Below, piece after piece: positions 12,777 to 20,073 of a stretch of DNA of 20,073 bases (its first letter is position 1; each line of letters starts with the position of its first letter). Source of the DNA: a virus. The translations under genes were made by a program, and so were the position numbers. The DNA lies in the IMG/VR virus record IMGVR_UViG_3300003690_000692, positions 1 through 20,073 of that record; one strand, given 5' to 3'. A model generated the notes under the pieces. The model did not search any database. It saw only the letters and a list, made by a program, of their open reading frames with translations, and was not told the DNA's origin.

Positions 12777-13693
12777 TAGAACATCACCCCGTTAGACGTT
12801 GCCGCCACGCGGTACTGGGCCAGGGTCATGAGGATCGATTGAATCTCGCCCTCGGCTGACGTGATCGCCGCGTCGCCGGAGCCGATAGTGGTCGCCGTCC
12901 CCAGGTCACGGTCGCGGAATACGATCTTGGAGAGATCGAGGCAGGCTTGGACGACAAGCTCCGGGTAGTCGTACCGGTAGACCGTCGCCCCTCCGCTATG
13001 AGTTGCCGCAGTCGAGCCATTGACTCCTCGCTCGACCGTCAAAGTATTCCCGCTGATCGCAGTAATATATAACTGCTCCGAGTCGATGAGGATTACCTGG
13101 GCTGGCCCCAGATTGGTGGCAGATGTGACCGACGCGGATGTCGCCGTCGTAGACGTTATGGCGTCCGAGGTTGTTACGCTGGCCGTGTTGGACGTGTAGC
13201 CCCACTCCGCGAGAATGGATAGCGTCTGCTGGCCTGCATCGAGACCCTTGGTCGTGTCCTCGTTCAGCTTGAGGATGGTCTTGGGTGCGAAGTTGTAGGG
13301 CATCAACCAGAAGTCGTTAGCATGGCCCTCGGTTAATGTCTCCGAGGTGGCGCGATCTGTTGCGCCGTATGCCGTCACAGTAGTCGGCGAGATCAGCCAG
13401 CCGTCCAACGGTATGACCCCTACTGTGCTGACCGTTGACGATAGGTCTCCTCGGTCGGTCGCGGTCGTGTACTGGGGCGACTGCCGGAGAGCGCCGGAAC
13501 CAATATCGTAATATCGCGTCTGGGTCTGTGGCCCAAACGTCCCGCCCCCGCAGTAGTCGTCAATCCTGCGGCTGGAAGCCTCAAGGATACGCCGGATTGC
13601 TCCCGCATCCTCAGTCCAGCCAGATGAGTAGGACGTACCCGCGAGGTAGTCCCGCAGATCGTCCGAGGTCGCGTAGGTGTGACGGGTCGCCAC
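12776..13693 (-). CDS. Head-tail connector (gp6-like) with large beta insertion
   Basis: A 305-residue protein. The N-terminal helices (TSDDLRDYLAG..., AIRRILEASSRRIDDYCGG) and C-terminal helices (YPELVVQACLDLSKIVFRDRDLG, EIQSILMTLAQYRVA) form the usual HK97 gp6-like connector, about 100 residues. Between them is a beta-rich insertion: residues ~55-165 contain RYYDIGSGALRQ and PLDGWLISPTTVTAYG, and residues ~185-235 contain the repeat-like QVILIDSEQLYITAISGNTLTVERGVNGSTAATHSGGATVY, a domain seen inserted in many environmental phage connectors. GTG 13693 begins directly after the TAA of the 56-aa gene, with GAGGAG upstream. It docks on the portal ring. Confidence 0.8.
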   Translation of the reverse strand: MATRHTYATSDDLRDYLAGTSYSSGWTEDAGAIRRILEASSRRIDDYCGGGTFGPQTQTRYYDIGSGALRQSPQYTTATDRGDLSSTVSTVGVIPLDGWLISPTTVTAYGATDRATSETLTEGHANDFWLMPYNFAPKTILKLNEDTTKGLDAGQQTLSILAEWGYTSNTASVTTSDAITSTTATSASVTSATNLGPAQVILIDSEQLYITAISGNTLTVERGVNGSTAATHSGGATVYRYDYPELVVQACLDLSKIVFRDRDLGTATTIGSGDAAITSAEGEIQSILMTLAQYRVAATSNGVMF

Positions 13694-13864
13694 TTACTTG
13701 TTCTCCTCGGTCTCGGCCTGTTTATTCGCCGCTGTGTTCCTGATCTTGAAGTAATCGGGATACCGTTTGAGGGTCGCAGCCGGGACGTCGTAGGTTTTCC
13801 CGTCCTCGTAGACCTCCCCAGTAGCTCCGAACGTGACGTTCTGGGTACATTTCGCCTTGGGCAT
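13694..13864 (-). CDS. 56-aa post-capsid protein
   Basis: A small protein, MPKAKCTQNVTFGATGEVYEDGKTYDVPAATLKRYPDYFKI then a charged tail ending TEENK. GGAGGAG lies 4 nt before the ATG, a strong site. GxVYEDGKTYDVPAATLKRYPDYF has the look of small phage proteins, located between capsid and connector genes, with a short beta hairpin followed by a helix. The stop is directly abutted by the connector's GTG. Function is unknown; a capsid-associated or head-joining role is inferred from its place. Confidence 0.75.
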   Translation of the reverse strand: MPKAKCTQNVTFGATGEVYEDGKTYDVPAATLKRYPDYFKIRNTAANKQAETEENK

Positions 13865-13942
13865 AATGCTCCTCCAAGGAAGGGCACGGAGATCGCTGAG
13901 GTAGGTAAGTCAGCTAGCCCCGCACCCAACCCGTTGACCGCC

Positions 13943-15235
13943 CTACGCGGCTCTTGGAATCTTGAAAGCTGCCGCCAGCCCGACCTGGCCGTCGCCCCGA
14001 CGTGAGGCGAAGAAGCCGACCTGGTCATTTTCCATGTACAGGCTGTCGTTCCGACGGATCGTGAATCCGACCCGGTCGAATATGTAGTACTGCCGGAAGT
14101 CGCCGAAGATGGCGATCTTCTCCGTGGAGGTGATGGTTCCACCCAGACCGCTTACAACGTCGGTATCCACCACTGGCCGACCCAGGATGAACGCCGCCGG
14201 AGCGGTGGTGATGTTGGCGATCCCAGTGACGCCGTTCCCGGTTACCTGGCTGTTGATCGCCGACTTCATCACCCAGGTCGAGTTCGCCCGGTGCTGCGCC
14301 TCCAGGGCGTAGAACGTGCCGATGAGGTCTGCCACGACGACACTTGTCGATCCGGCCATCGTGTAGAAGGCAACGCTGGAGTCGGACATGATCCCGGCGT
14401 ACTGCGTGGTGTTGTTGCCGCTGATGATGCCCACGTCCTCAAACCGACCAGCCGACTCTTGGAATACCGAGGTCAGCAATGCCGGAAGGTTAATAGCTGA
14501 GTCGTCCAGAAGCTCCCTGGTCACCTTGACCAGCCCGCCGGACTTCTCCAGCGCGAAGGCAACCTGCCCGACGGTCGGGGTCTGGTCGCTGTACGCCGCT
14601 TCCTCCGCTATCGCCGCCCAGGTGGCCGAACCCATCGTGGGAACGTAGCCGTCCTTGGAACTGACGCGGATCACGGTGCAGAGGGGCCGAAGCTGGGAGC
14701 CTGGGACTCCTGGGTCTCGAATTACCTGGTTGACAAACTGCTCAGGAACGAAGAACCCGCCCTCGGCGTCGGTCTCCTCCTGCATGGCCTTGACTTCGTC
14801 TGACGATGCGGTCTTCCAGAACACGTCGTCGGACGTTGACCTGAGCCACTTGACGAACGTGTCGGTTTGGAACCGGGCCTCGTCCTTCTGGGTCTGGCCC
14901 ATCTGCTCCTGCACCCACATCGGTTGCGCCATTGCGGGCATTCCCTTGACCCATGAAGAGGGCCGATATGACGCCTTGGTGTTGGCGGTCGTGTCGGTCG
15001 GGTCGTATGCCGCCACGTCCTTGTCGGCTATCGGCACGGTGTTGACGGGTCGATTAAACTCGCCCTTGAGCGCCTTGAGCTGGCTTGCCGCCTGGTCGAT
15101 CCGGTCGGCCTCCTGCATCTTGGCCTGAGCGTCCGCGATCATCCCCTCAAACTGCTCGACGTTGCCGCCGGTGAGGGCCGCTTCGGCCTGACCAAGGAGA
15201 GCGTTGGCTTCCTTGCGGGTTTCGTGCGTGTTCAA
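13943..15235 (-). CDS. HK97-fold major capsid protein
   Basis: A 430-residue major capsid protein. Residues ~4-60 (THETRKEANALLGQAEAALTGG..., MIADAQAKMQEADRIDQAASQLKALKGEF) form the coiled-coil scaffold or delta domain; the HK97 fold begins around residue 150 (EETDAEGGFFVPEQFVNQVI), with the typical VPT, VKVTRELLDDS, ALEAQHRANSTWVM and IFGDFRQYYIFDR segments. I chose TTG 15235: AGAGGAG at 15244-15250 lies 8 nt upstream, and the protease stop in its natural frame lies just before (15241-15243). The frame is open further upstream and fused to the protease frame, but I regard this as the result of a frame break at 15330-15333. It builds the icosahedral shell after removal of the scaffold domain. 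Confidence 0.9.
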   Translation of the reverse strand: MNTHETRKEANALLGQAEAALTGGNVEQFEGMIADAQAKMQEADRIDQAASQLKALKGEFNRPVNTVPIADKDVAAYDPTDTTANTKASYRPSSWVKGMPAMAQPMWVQEQMGQTQKDEARFQTDTFVKWLRSTSDDVFWKTASSDEVKAMQEETDAEGGFFVPEQFVNQVIRDPGVPGSQLRPLCTVIRVSSKDGYVPTMGSATWAAIAEEAAYSDQTPTVGQVAFALEKSGGLVKVTRELLDDSAINLPALLTSVFQESAGRFEDVGIISGNNTTQYAGIMSDSSVAFYTMAGSTSVVVADLIGTFYALEAQHRANSTWVMKSAINSQVTGNGVTGIANITTAPAAFILGRPVVDTDVVSGLGGTITSTEKIAIFGDFRQYYIFDRVGFTIRRNDSLYMENDQVGFFASRRGDGQVGLAAAFKIPRAA

Positions 15236-15250
15236 AATCCTTACTCCTCT
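15236..15250 (-). promoter_or_regulatory. Internal ribosome site for the capsid gene
   Basis: AGAGGAG at 15244-15250 is followed after 8 nt by TTG at 15233-15235 (an ATT at 15236-15238 is a second possible start). The site sits inside a long open frame, so its strength argues that the capsid is translated on its own. Confidence 0.75.
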
Positions 15251-16486
15251 TTCTGGTTGTGTATTCCATGCAGGGCGAGCTTGGCACGTTGTAGGCGCAG
15301 GGATCGCTCTGCCGTGTCCAAGACACTCTGGGGCCGTGTCGGAGGCGGCTACGTCCGGTGCGTCCTCGGTGTCTGCTTCGCCAGTTGCTGGCTCAAATAG
15401 GATACCGTCGTGATCGGTGCAGAACGACCTGGCCTCGGTCTCGCTCCAGTCATCCAACGGCAGGCGGTAAGATGCGATTTCCCAATCGCCGGTTTCCTTA
15501 TCTCGCCCGAAGAGTATCTCCACGGGTCGGTCGTCAATGGTCTCGGTGCTGGAGCGGAACGTGTCGAACTGACCAGGCTCCCGCATCCTGCAAGCGTGGA
15601 AGTTCGGGTACGGCTTCGACCCGTCGGGGAGATCGGCAGACCGTAGCTCGGAGGGCTTCCGGCCAGCCTCGCGGAGATGCCGCGCCAGGTGGTTGTAGAC
15701 CCCGCGTCGGTCGGTCTCCGGTATCGCCGTCTTGCGGGCGTTGAGGCCCGCCAGGGCAGTCGTGATGGCCCTGACGTTAGCCGCACCGCCTCGACCGTTC
15801 CGACCAATATGGTGATGGAGGTATTTATAGCTCGACTTGAGTTCGGGATCGCCCTCGGTATCTACCCAAGCATAAGCCGCTCGGAGGATCGCCGCGCCGC
15901 CCTTGATCCGGCCACGCATCAGATCGCCGTCCCAGGCGTCCTCGACCCATGCCGTCAGGTGGGACGGGATCGCGCCCTTCACCTCATCCGTTACCGGCGA
16001 GGTCTTAGCCGCAACTGTCGAGGTCGATGGTGAAGATCCTCGGATGACCGATGAGACCTCCACCCAATCGAGATTCGCGATCCGTCGAAGTACGGTCGAG
16101 ACGTCGCTGCCCTCCTGGCTCACATCGCCGTCCTTCGGGATGTTGAAGCCGATGCTCCACTCGCGGACGTAATCGCCAGCCACGTTGGAGAACGCATCGC
16201 GACCCGCTTCGGTGTCCATGTTGAACTGCATCCTGGTGAACAGCCGATACTCGTCTCCGGTAATGTATTTGGGCTGGGCAAATATTACCTTGCCGACCAG
16301 CTTCCCCCGGTCATGGCCCGATAGGACTGGGATCGGGAGGTTCTCGCGGATGCTCTTGTCGAACGCGGTCGGCTCTACTATGTCCCCGTCCGCGTCCATG
16401 ACACCCATCGTGTTCGTGTACGCCTCGACTATGCCCTCGGCCTCGTCGATGGCCTTAGCGGTGCTAGCGATGGTCTTGTGAATCAT
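15241..16486 (-). CDS. HK97-type prohead protease with two accessory domains, frame-broken near its end
   Basis: The protease processes the scaffold domain during capsid maturation. Residues 1-160 are the S78-like fold: candidate catalytic His58 in LSGHDRGKLVGKV, WSIGF at ~110, and Ser145 in EVSSV. Residues ~170-285 form a second domain (AWVEDAWDGDL, YKYLHHHIGRNGRGGAANVRA, DRRGVYNHLARHLREAG). Residues ~290-370 form a third (FHACRMREPGQFD, WEIASYRLPLDDWSETEARSFCTDHDG). The ATG overlaps the portal stop (ATGA). In the sequence as given the frame runs on into the capsid gene, but the +1 frame from about 15333 gives a natural end: SVLDTAERSLRLQRAKLALHG then HNQKEE and TAA at 15241-15243. Removing one C from CCCC at 15330-15333 restores it. 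I therefore place the end at that TAA. Confidence 0.82.
15330..15333 (-). other. Probable +1 frame break (C4 run) in the protease gene
   Basis: On the coding strand GCC CCA GAG keeps the frame that runs on into the capsid gene. With CCC instead of CCCC the frame becomes GCC CAG AGT GTC TTG and yields a coherent protease C-terminus and stop. A sequencing or assembly error, a real mutation, or a programmed shift could each explain it. Confidence 0.65.
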
Positions 16487-18585
16487 ATAGCCTGCTCCTC
16501 CGGCTTGAATCCCCTGGGCATCGGCATCCAGTTCAGCGTCCCGTTCGGGTGGTCGTCTACGAGGGCGGCTGCTTCCGTTGTGTAAATCAGCCCGTTCCGT
16601 TCGGCGCAAGTCCGACCATCGCCAGGGTCAATGTAGGTATCATCAGGATCGTCGCCGTCATCAGCCTGGACGTAGAAAAAACCCTGCTCCTTGTAGAACC
16701 CGACCGTGGTCTGGTTCTGCGTCCTCATGATCTCGGTGCGGGCGATCAGCCGAGAGCGGTTCTCAGTCTCAGTCAAGAGTGAGCGGATGCCTGGGAACTT
16801 GTCGTCCGGTACGCCCCGCGCCAACTGCGTGACCGTGTAGCCCCGTTCTATCCCGATCTGTACGGCTTTGCCGATGGCCTTGTTGGTTGTCCGGTGGATC
16901 ATTGCGGCCCGCGTCGGAGCTTGTACTAGCACCTCTTGAACGACGGGCAGCTTCTCAGACCAGTCCAGGGTTCCGGCGACGCCGATGTCGTTGATGATTT
17001 TGAACGTCTCCTTGCTAGCCTTCCGCGCCGCTGCCTCTAGGATTCGCGACAGGTTGCCCGTCTCGATGGGCGGCAACATATCCTCGATCCCGAATGGGTA
17101 GTCCTTGACCACCTCGGTCTGACGTTCCATGTGACGCCCCAGGATGCCGTCTACGCGGTTCCTGATGCCTCGGAAGTGGGTTAACACCTTTGCAGCCAGT
17201 TCGTCTGTCTCCTCCTCACGTTCCTCGATCAACTGCCGCCGCATTATCCGGCCACGCGAAGCAACGCGAGGAGCCTTCAGCTCAGGCAACGCCAGCGTCT
17301 GCTCGACCGGAGCCGCGTCCACGGCAACGGGTGCGGCAGCACCCTCCGCAATCTCAAACACCGACGACGGGACGCGACGCACCGCGCCGTCCGATACTGC
17401 ATCAAACCCTAGCTCCTCCCGCGCCTCGTTGAGAGTGACAATCCCACCAGCAAACAGGGCTGTTAGCCGAGTGGTAGTCGCTGCCTGGTCATCGAGAACG
17501 CCCCGCATTGCAGCCCAGTCGACCGAGAGGGTCTCGTTCCCGCTGTACTCGTCGAACAGGTTGCGGTTGAAGTACCTCAAAATCCTAGCGACCATCGGCT
17601 CCAGGGTCTCTGAATGGAAGGCAAGACGAGCCTCCCGATAGTTGGAGAACGTGGAACGCTGAAGGCCGACGTTGGCCCCGATCAGGATGGGCGGGACACC
17701 GAACACCGCGCAGATGCGGGACTCGGTCAGGTTGTGAAGACCGGTCAGCTCCATGTCCTTCGGGCTATTGCTCATCGGCTGGTACTCGGCATCGTCGTCG
17801 AGGATGGCGATCCGATGGAAGTTGTTGACCCCGCCAAACTGGCTGCGCCATCGCGCCCGAATCGTTGACGCCTCCTCCTGAGAGGTCAGCCGGCGCTTGA
17901 TCTTCAGCAATCCAGACGGGACGCCAGCGTTTTGGAAATAAATCTTGGCGAAGTCCGTCATATTCAGATCGAGATTGACCGTGCGGGACAGCACCTTGAG
18001 CGGACTGAGGCCGTAGAGATCGCCGCTCGGATGCGGCAGGGCGAGGTGGCACATATCGCGGACGTCGACGCTGTACTCCTTACCGCCCACGGTGTAGACA
18101 TAGCCCTGCGCCCCGTAGTCCCCAGGCACGATGGTCACGCGGTCTGGACGCAGTAGGTAGATGGCTGAGACCTGGTCGTTCCGCGCCCGCTCCTTGATCG
18201 CGTAGGCGTTGCCTGCCACCATGAGGAACGTGACCAATCTCTCGATGAACGAATACCAGTCGCTGTACGGGTTGGGCGTGGTGGTCAGGTCGTAGAGGAG
18301 GCCCCGGTCGACCTCAACGGTGCCGCCATCGGTTGAAGGGGCCGAGACATAGTACCGGGGTGTAGCTGCGGAGGTTGCTAGCTCACGGATGCAGGCGTGA
18401 ACGATCTCGTTCTTGCCGTAACCCTCGGAGGCGAAGTTCTCGTAGTTGGCATCAGGATACGAGACCACGCCCACGTCCATATTGAGTGGAACGGTGGTGG
18501 ACAATTCCGGTTGCTGCTTGCGGAACAGCGTATCCCAAAACGCCAAAAGCGACCTCCCCGGCGTTCGGGCTTGCGCCTCGGACAC
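16483..18585 (-). CDS. Portal protein fused to MuF-like head morphogenesis domain
   Basis: A 700-residue protein. Residues ~55-400 are an HK97-type portal: NEIVHACIRELATSAA, the GNAYAIKER and YLLRPDRVTI segments, IYFQNAGVPSGLL, CAVFGVPPILIGANVGLQRSTFSNYREARLAFHSETLEPM and GGIVTLNEAREELGF. After an Ala/Pro-rich linker (~412-440) come charged helices, then residues ~560-690 form a MuF-like domain: SRLIARTEIMRTQNQTTVGFY, an acidic loop DDGDDPDDT, DGRTCAERNG and a closing HPNGTLNWMP. The portal forms the 12-mer DNA gate; MuF domains are packaged in the head. No toxin domain follows. GTG 18585 is the best start, though with a weak ribosome site. The stop overlaps the protease ATG. Confidence 0.92.
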   Translation of the reverse strand: MSEAQARTPGRSLLAFWDTLFRKQQPELSTTVPLNMDVGVVSYPDANYENFASEGYGKNEIVHACIRELATSAATPRYYVSAPSTDGGTVEVDRGLLYDLTTTPNPYSDWYSFIERLVTFLMVAGNAYAIKERARNDQVSAIYLLRPDRVTIVPGDYGAQGYVYTVGGKEYSVDVRDMCHLALPHPSGDLYGLSPLKVLSRTVNLDLNMTDFAKIYFQNAGVPSGLLKIKRRLTSQEEASTIRARWRSQFGGVNNFHRIAILDDDAEYQPMSNSPKDMELTGLHNLTESRICAVFGVPPILIGANVGLQRSTFSNYREARLAFHSETLEPMVARILRYFNRNLFDEYSGNETLSVDWAAMRGVLDDQAATTTRLTALFAGGIVTLNEAREELGFDAVSDGAVRRVPSSVFEIAEGAAAPVAVDAAPVEQTLALPELKAPRVASRGRIMRRQLIEEREEETDELAAKVLTHFRGIRNRVDGILGRHMERQTEVVKDYPFGIEDMLPPIETGNLSRILEAAARKASKETFKIINDIGVAGTLDWSEKLPVVQEVLVQAPTRAAMIHRTTNKAIGKAVQIGIERGYTVTQLARGVPDDKFPGIRSLLTETENRSRLIARTEIMRTQNQTTVGFYKEQGFFYVQADDGDDPDDTYIDPGDGRTCAERNGLIYTTEAAALVDDHPNGTLNWMPMPRGFKPEEQAI

Positions 18586-18637
18586 ATCACCGGATTAGGC
18601 CACTATCAAGGACAATACCACGCCTGGTTAGACCGCG

Positions 18638-18757
18638 TCAATTAGCCTCGTTGCGAGACTTGCACCGGGAACAGACGATCACCGTGCCGGGTGCGGCCTT
18701 CTCGGCCAGGAGCTTACCGCAGCACTGACATCGGAGTTCCTTGCAATCCTCTACCAT
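18638..18757 (-). CDS. Com-like small zinc finger protein
   Basis: A 39-residue protein, MVEDCKELRCQCCGKLLAEK then APGTVIVCSRCKSRNEAN. C10-x2-C13 and C29-x2-C32 form a four-cysteine zinc ribbon with the RCxxCGKLLA...VxCxRCKxxN pattern of the Mu Com family. In Mu, Com binds the mom mRNA leader and permits its translation. No mom gene is seen here. The ATG overlaps the terminase end (ATGGTAG), which suggests co-translation. Family match is by motif; the target RNA or other role is unknown. This type of short gene is found near the terminase in many phages. Confidence 0.78.
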   Translation of the reverse strand: MVEDCKELRCQCCGKLLAEKAAPGTVIVCSRCKSRNEAN

Positions 18758-19956
18758 ACGCCAACCCCTGGAGCACCTGTCCGGCCATATACCGCGAGGG
18801 CCAGCGCCATGACGCAGTCGTCGTGCATCCCGTCTGGCGCAGAGTACCGGACGCCCGTCCTGGTGTACTCGTAGGCGAAGACGTCAAGCTCGGAGACGAT
18901 CACGCCCTGCGGATACCGCACCTCTCCGGTCTGGATCGCCATCGCCAAGCCCTCCATGAGCTTCTGCTTAGACGAGGAGGAGAAGTGGTAGCCCTCGACG
19001 TTCGGTAGCTCCCGCTGGAGCCGTTCGACGATAGGATCGCCGACCCCGGTGGAGTCCACGATGGCGGGCGTCAGGCCGATCTCCCGCGTCAACCTTGCCA
19101 CGGTCTCCTCCCAAGGCCACTGATAACGGTCGAACCGGCAGACGGCACCGGTCTCGTCGAGGCCGACCACGACCGTCCAGTCAACGCTCTTCGCCAGGTC
19201 TACCCCGTAGACCACCGCAGGATCGCCGGAGACGTCCCCGATGCAAGCTCTGATAGCCTCCTGCCCGAACGGGTTCCCGCCGTCGTCTGACGGCTCGGCG
19301 AAGTAGAGTTCGCGGAACACGTTCTCCGGCAACTGCCGCTGGGCCTGGTCGATCTCCTCCGACGCTATGATCCCCGCGTCGATGGCGTCCGTGGCCGTGA
19401 GCTTCGCATACGCCCACTCCGGCTCCCCTCCCTCGGCCCGACGCGCCAGGGCATACGCCCAGTTCCTCCGACCCTTGACATTGCCGATGATCCGCACCGG
19501 GCCACGGGTCGCGGTCAGGGTCGAGCGGATCGCGTGCCAAGCCTCCTCCCGCATCCGCGTCGCCTCGTCCAGTACCGCGGCGTAGACGTCCTCGCCGTAG
19601 AGGTTGTCAGGCTTCTCCGCAGACCGGAAGGAGATGATCGCCCCATTGACCAGGGTGATCGTTAGCTCGGACTCGTTGGCCGTGTACAGGGTCGCCGGTA
19701 GGCCGCGCTTGAGCCGTCGGTATGCCACCTTCGCCTGGGGATAGACCGGAGATATCCACCAGAACGCTTGACCCCGCAGCCCTCCCATCGCCCGCTCCAG
19801 TATCCACGCGATACAGGCTACGGTCTTGCCGCACTTGGTCGACCCCTCGATGATCCCGTAACGCTCAGGACAGAAGATCGCCGTCTTCTGCTTCGGGTAG
19901 AGCGCCGGCCTGCGGTACGTTACCGTTGGGGCCGTCGCCGTTGAGGTAGTTACCAC
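18751..19956 (-). CDS. terL: Terminase large subunit
   Basis: A 401-residue packaging motor and nuclease. The ATPase has Walker A GSTKCGKT (residues 38-45), Walker B VYAAVLDEATR (D130, E131) and a SF-type coupling region (TRGPVRIIGNVKG). The RNase H-like nuclease contributes D253 (YGVDLAKSVDW), D301 (IVDSTGVGD) and D379/D380 (GMHDDCVMALALA). All key residues are present, so it should be active. The N-terminus PALYPKQKTAIFCPERYGIIEG is typical. GTG 19956 is chosen with GAGG upstream. Length is a little short for the family, with no extra domain. The small subunit is not seen inside the window. Confidence 0.95.
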   Translation of the reverse strand: MVTTSTATAPTVTYRRPALYPKQKTAIFCPERYGIIEGSTKCGKTVACIAWILERAMGGLRGQAFWWISPVYPQAKVAYRRLKRGLPATLYTANESELTITLVNGAIISFRSAEKPDNLYGEDVYAAVLDEATRMREEAWHAIRSTLTATRGPVRIIGNVKGRRNWAYALARRAEGGEPEWAYAKLTATDAIDAGIIASEEIDQAQRQLPENVFRELYFAEPSDDGGNPFGQEAIRACIGDVSGDPAVVYGVDLAKSVDWTVVVGLDETGAVCRFDRYQWPWEETVARLTREIGLTPAIVDSTGVGDPIVERLQRELPNVEGYHFSSSSKQKLMEGLAMAIQTGEVRYPQGVIVSELDVFAYEYTRTGVRYSAPDGMHDDCVMALALAVYGRTGAPGVGVW

Positions 19957-20071
19957 TCGCCGCCTCGATTGAGAATGTGACCTCGCCCTGGGTCAGGTGG
20001 ATCGCCCGCTGGTCGATAGTGATGAGCGGCTCCTTCGGGATCACGCCGTTGATCTCGCTGATCCGGTGCAT
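19865..20071 (-). CDS. Possible small ORF preceding and overlapping terL
   Basis: A 68-residue frame beginning with ATG at the very window edge (MHRISEINGVIPKEPLITIDQRAIHLTQGEVTFSIEAASGNYLNG...). The first ~40 residues look protein-like, whereas the last ~30 overlap the first 92 nt of the terminase gene and read as low-complexity DGPNGN...PEAEDGD. Such a long overlap is unusual, so the frame may be chance or only partly used. It shows no helix-turn-helix and does not resemble a small terminase subunit. Confidence 0.25.
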   Translation of the reverse strand: MHRISEINGVIPKEPLITIDQRAIHLTQGEVTFSIEAASGNYLNGDGPNGNVPQAGALPEAEDGDLLS

Positions 20072-20073
20072 GA

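Noticed and set aside
13420-14142. 240-codon minus-strand frame rich in Arg/Pro/Ser
   Set aside because: Overlaps the capsid end, the 56-aa gene and the connector start in another frame; composition typical of an out-of-frame reading.
15349-15807. 152-codon minus-strand frame inside the protease gene
   Set aside because: Out-of-frame Arg/Ser/Thr-rich reading of the protease accessory domains, which are coherent in the chosen frame.
1-20073. tRNA genes, CRISPR arrays, insertion sequences, integrase or attachment sites
   Set aside because: I saw no tRNA-like cloverleaf, no spaced repeat array, no transposase or recombinase motif and no paired att-like repeats.

Overview
The window looks like the structural half of an uncultured tailed-virus (Caudoviricetes) genome with siphovirus architecture, either a free phage or a prophage fragment. 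The basis is a near-complete, collinear minus-strand module. Read from the right end leftwards it runs: large terminase, Com-like zinc finger, portal-MuF fusion, prohead protease, HK97-fold major capsid protein, small post-capsid protein, head-tail connector, neck protein, tail terminator, two tail-tube paralogues, frameshifted tail assembly chaperones, tape measure, tail fibre, small linker proteins, distal tail/hub protein and two paralogous fibre/adhesin proteins. I see no sheath or baseplate wedge genes, so a long non-contractile tail is inferred. The tape measure (about 608 aa) suggests a tail of roughly 90 nm by the usual 1.5 angstrom per residue rule. The host cannot be read from the sequence. 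The structural genes are GC-rich with strong Shine-Dalgarno sites.

The minus-strand genes are packed with ATGA, TAATG, TAGTG or GTG-containing overlaps, as expected of one long late operon. The best ribosome sites precede the genes needed in most copies: capsid, both tail tubes and fibres. Two places depart from simple reading. The tail assembly chaperone has a classic -1 overlap with a GGGGGAA slip candidate. The protease-capsid region reads as one 847-codon frame, but the protease clearly has its natural C-terminus and stop in another frame. A one-base difference in a C4 run (15330-15333) would explain this, and the capsid gene has its own ribosome site and TTG start.

Left of the adhesins (1112-3248) is an accessory block of small proteins. 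It holds a small CxxC protein, a SpeD/S-adenosylmethionine-decarboxylase-like protein whose pyruvoyl-forming serine is replaced by glycine, three small membrane proteins that look holin-like, and a membrane-anchored protein with beta-solenoid-like repeats. No endolysin is recognisable.

The first 1.07 kb is on the plus strand, converges on the late operon and is visibly more A+T rich at its left end. It carries a Cys-rich peptide or protein tail, a staphylococcal-nuclease-like enzyme with its catalytic residues, an in-frame zinc-ribbon-like stretch just after the nuclease stop codon, and a 78-aa unknown protein. The most interesting items are the dead-site SpeD homologue, the protease/capsid frame break, the duplicated tail tube with an added domain, the duplicated fibre head with a poly-glycine adhesin, and the nuclease/zinc-ribbon arrangement.
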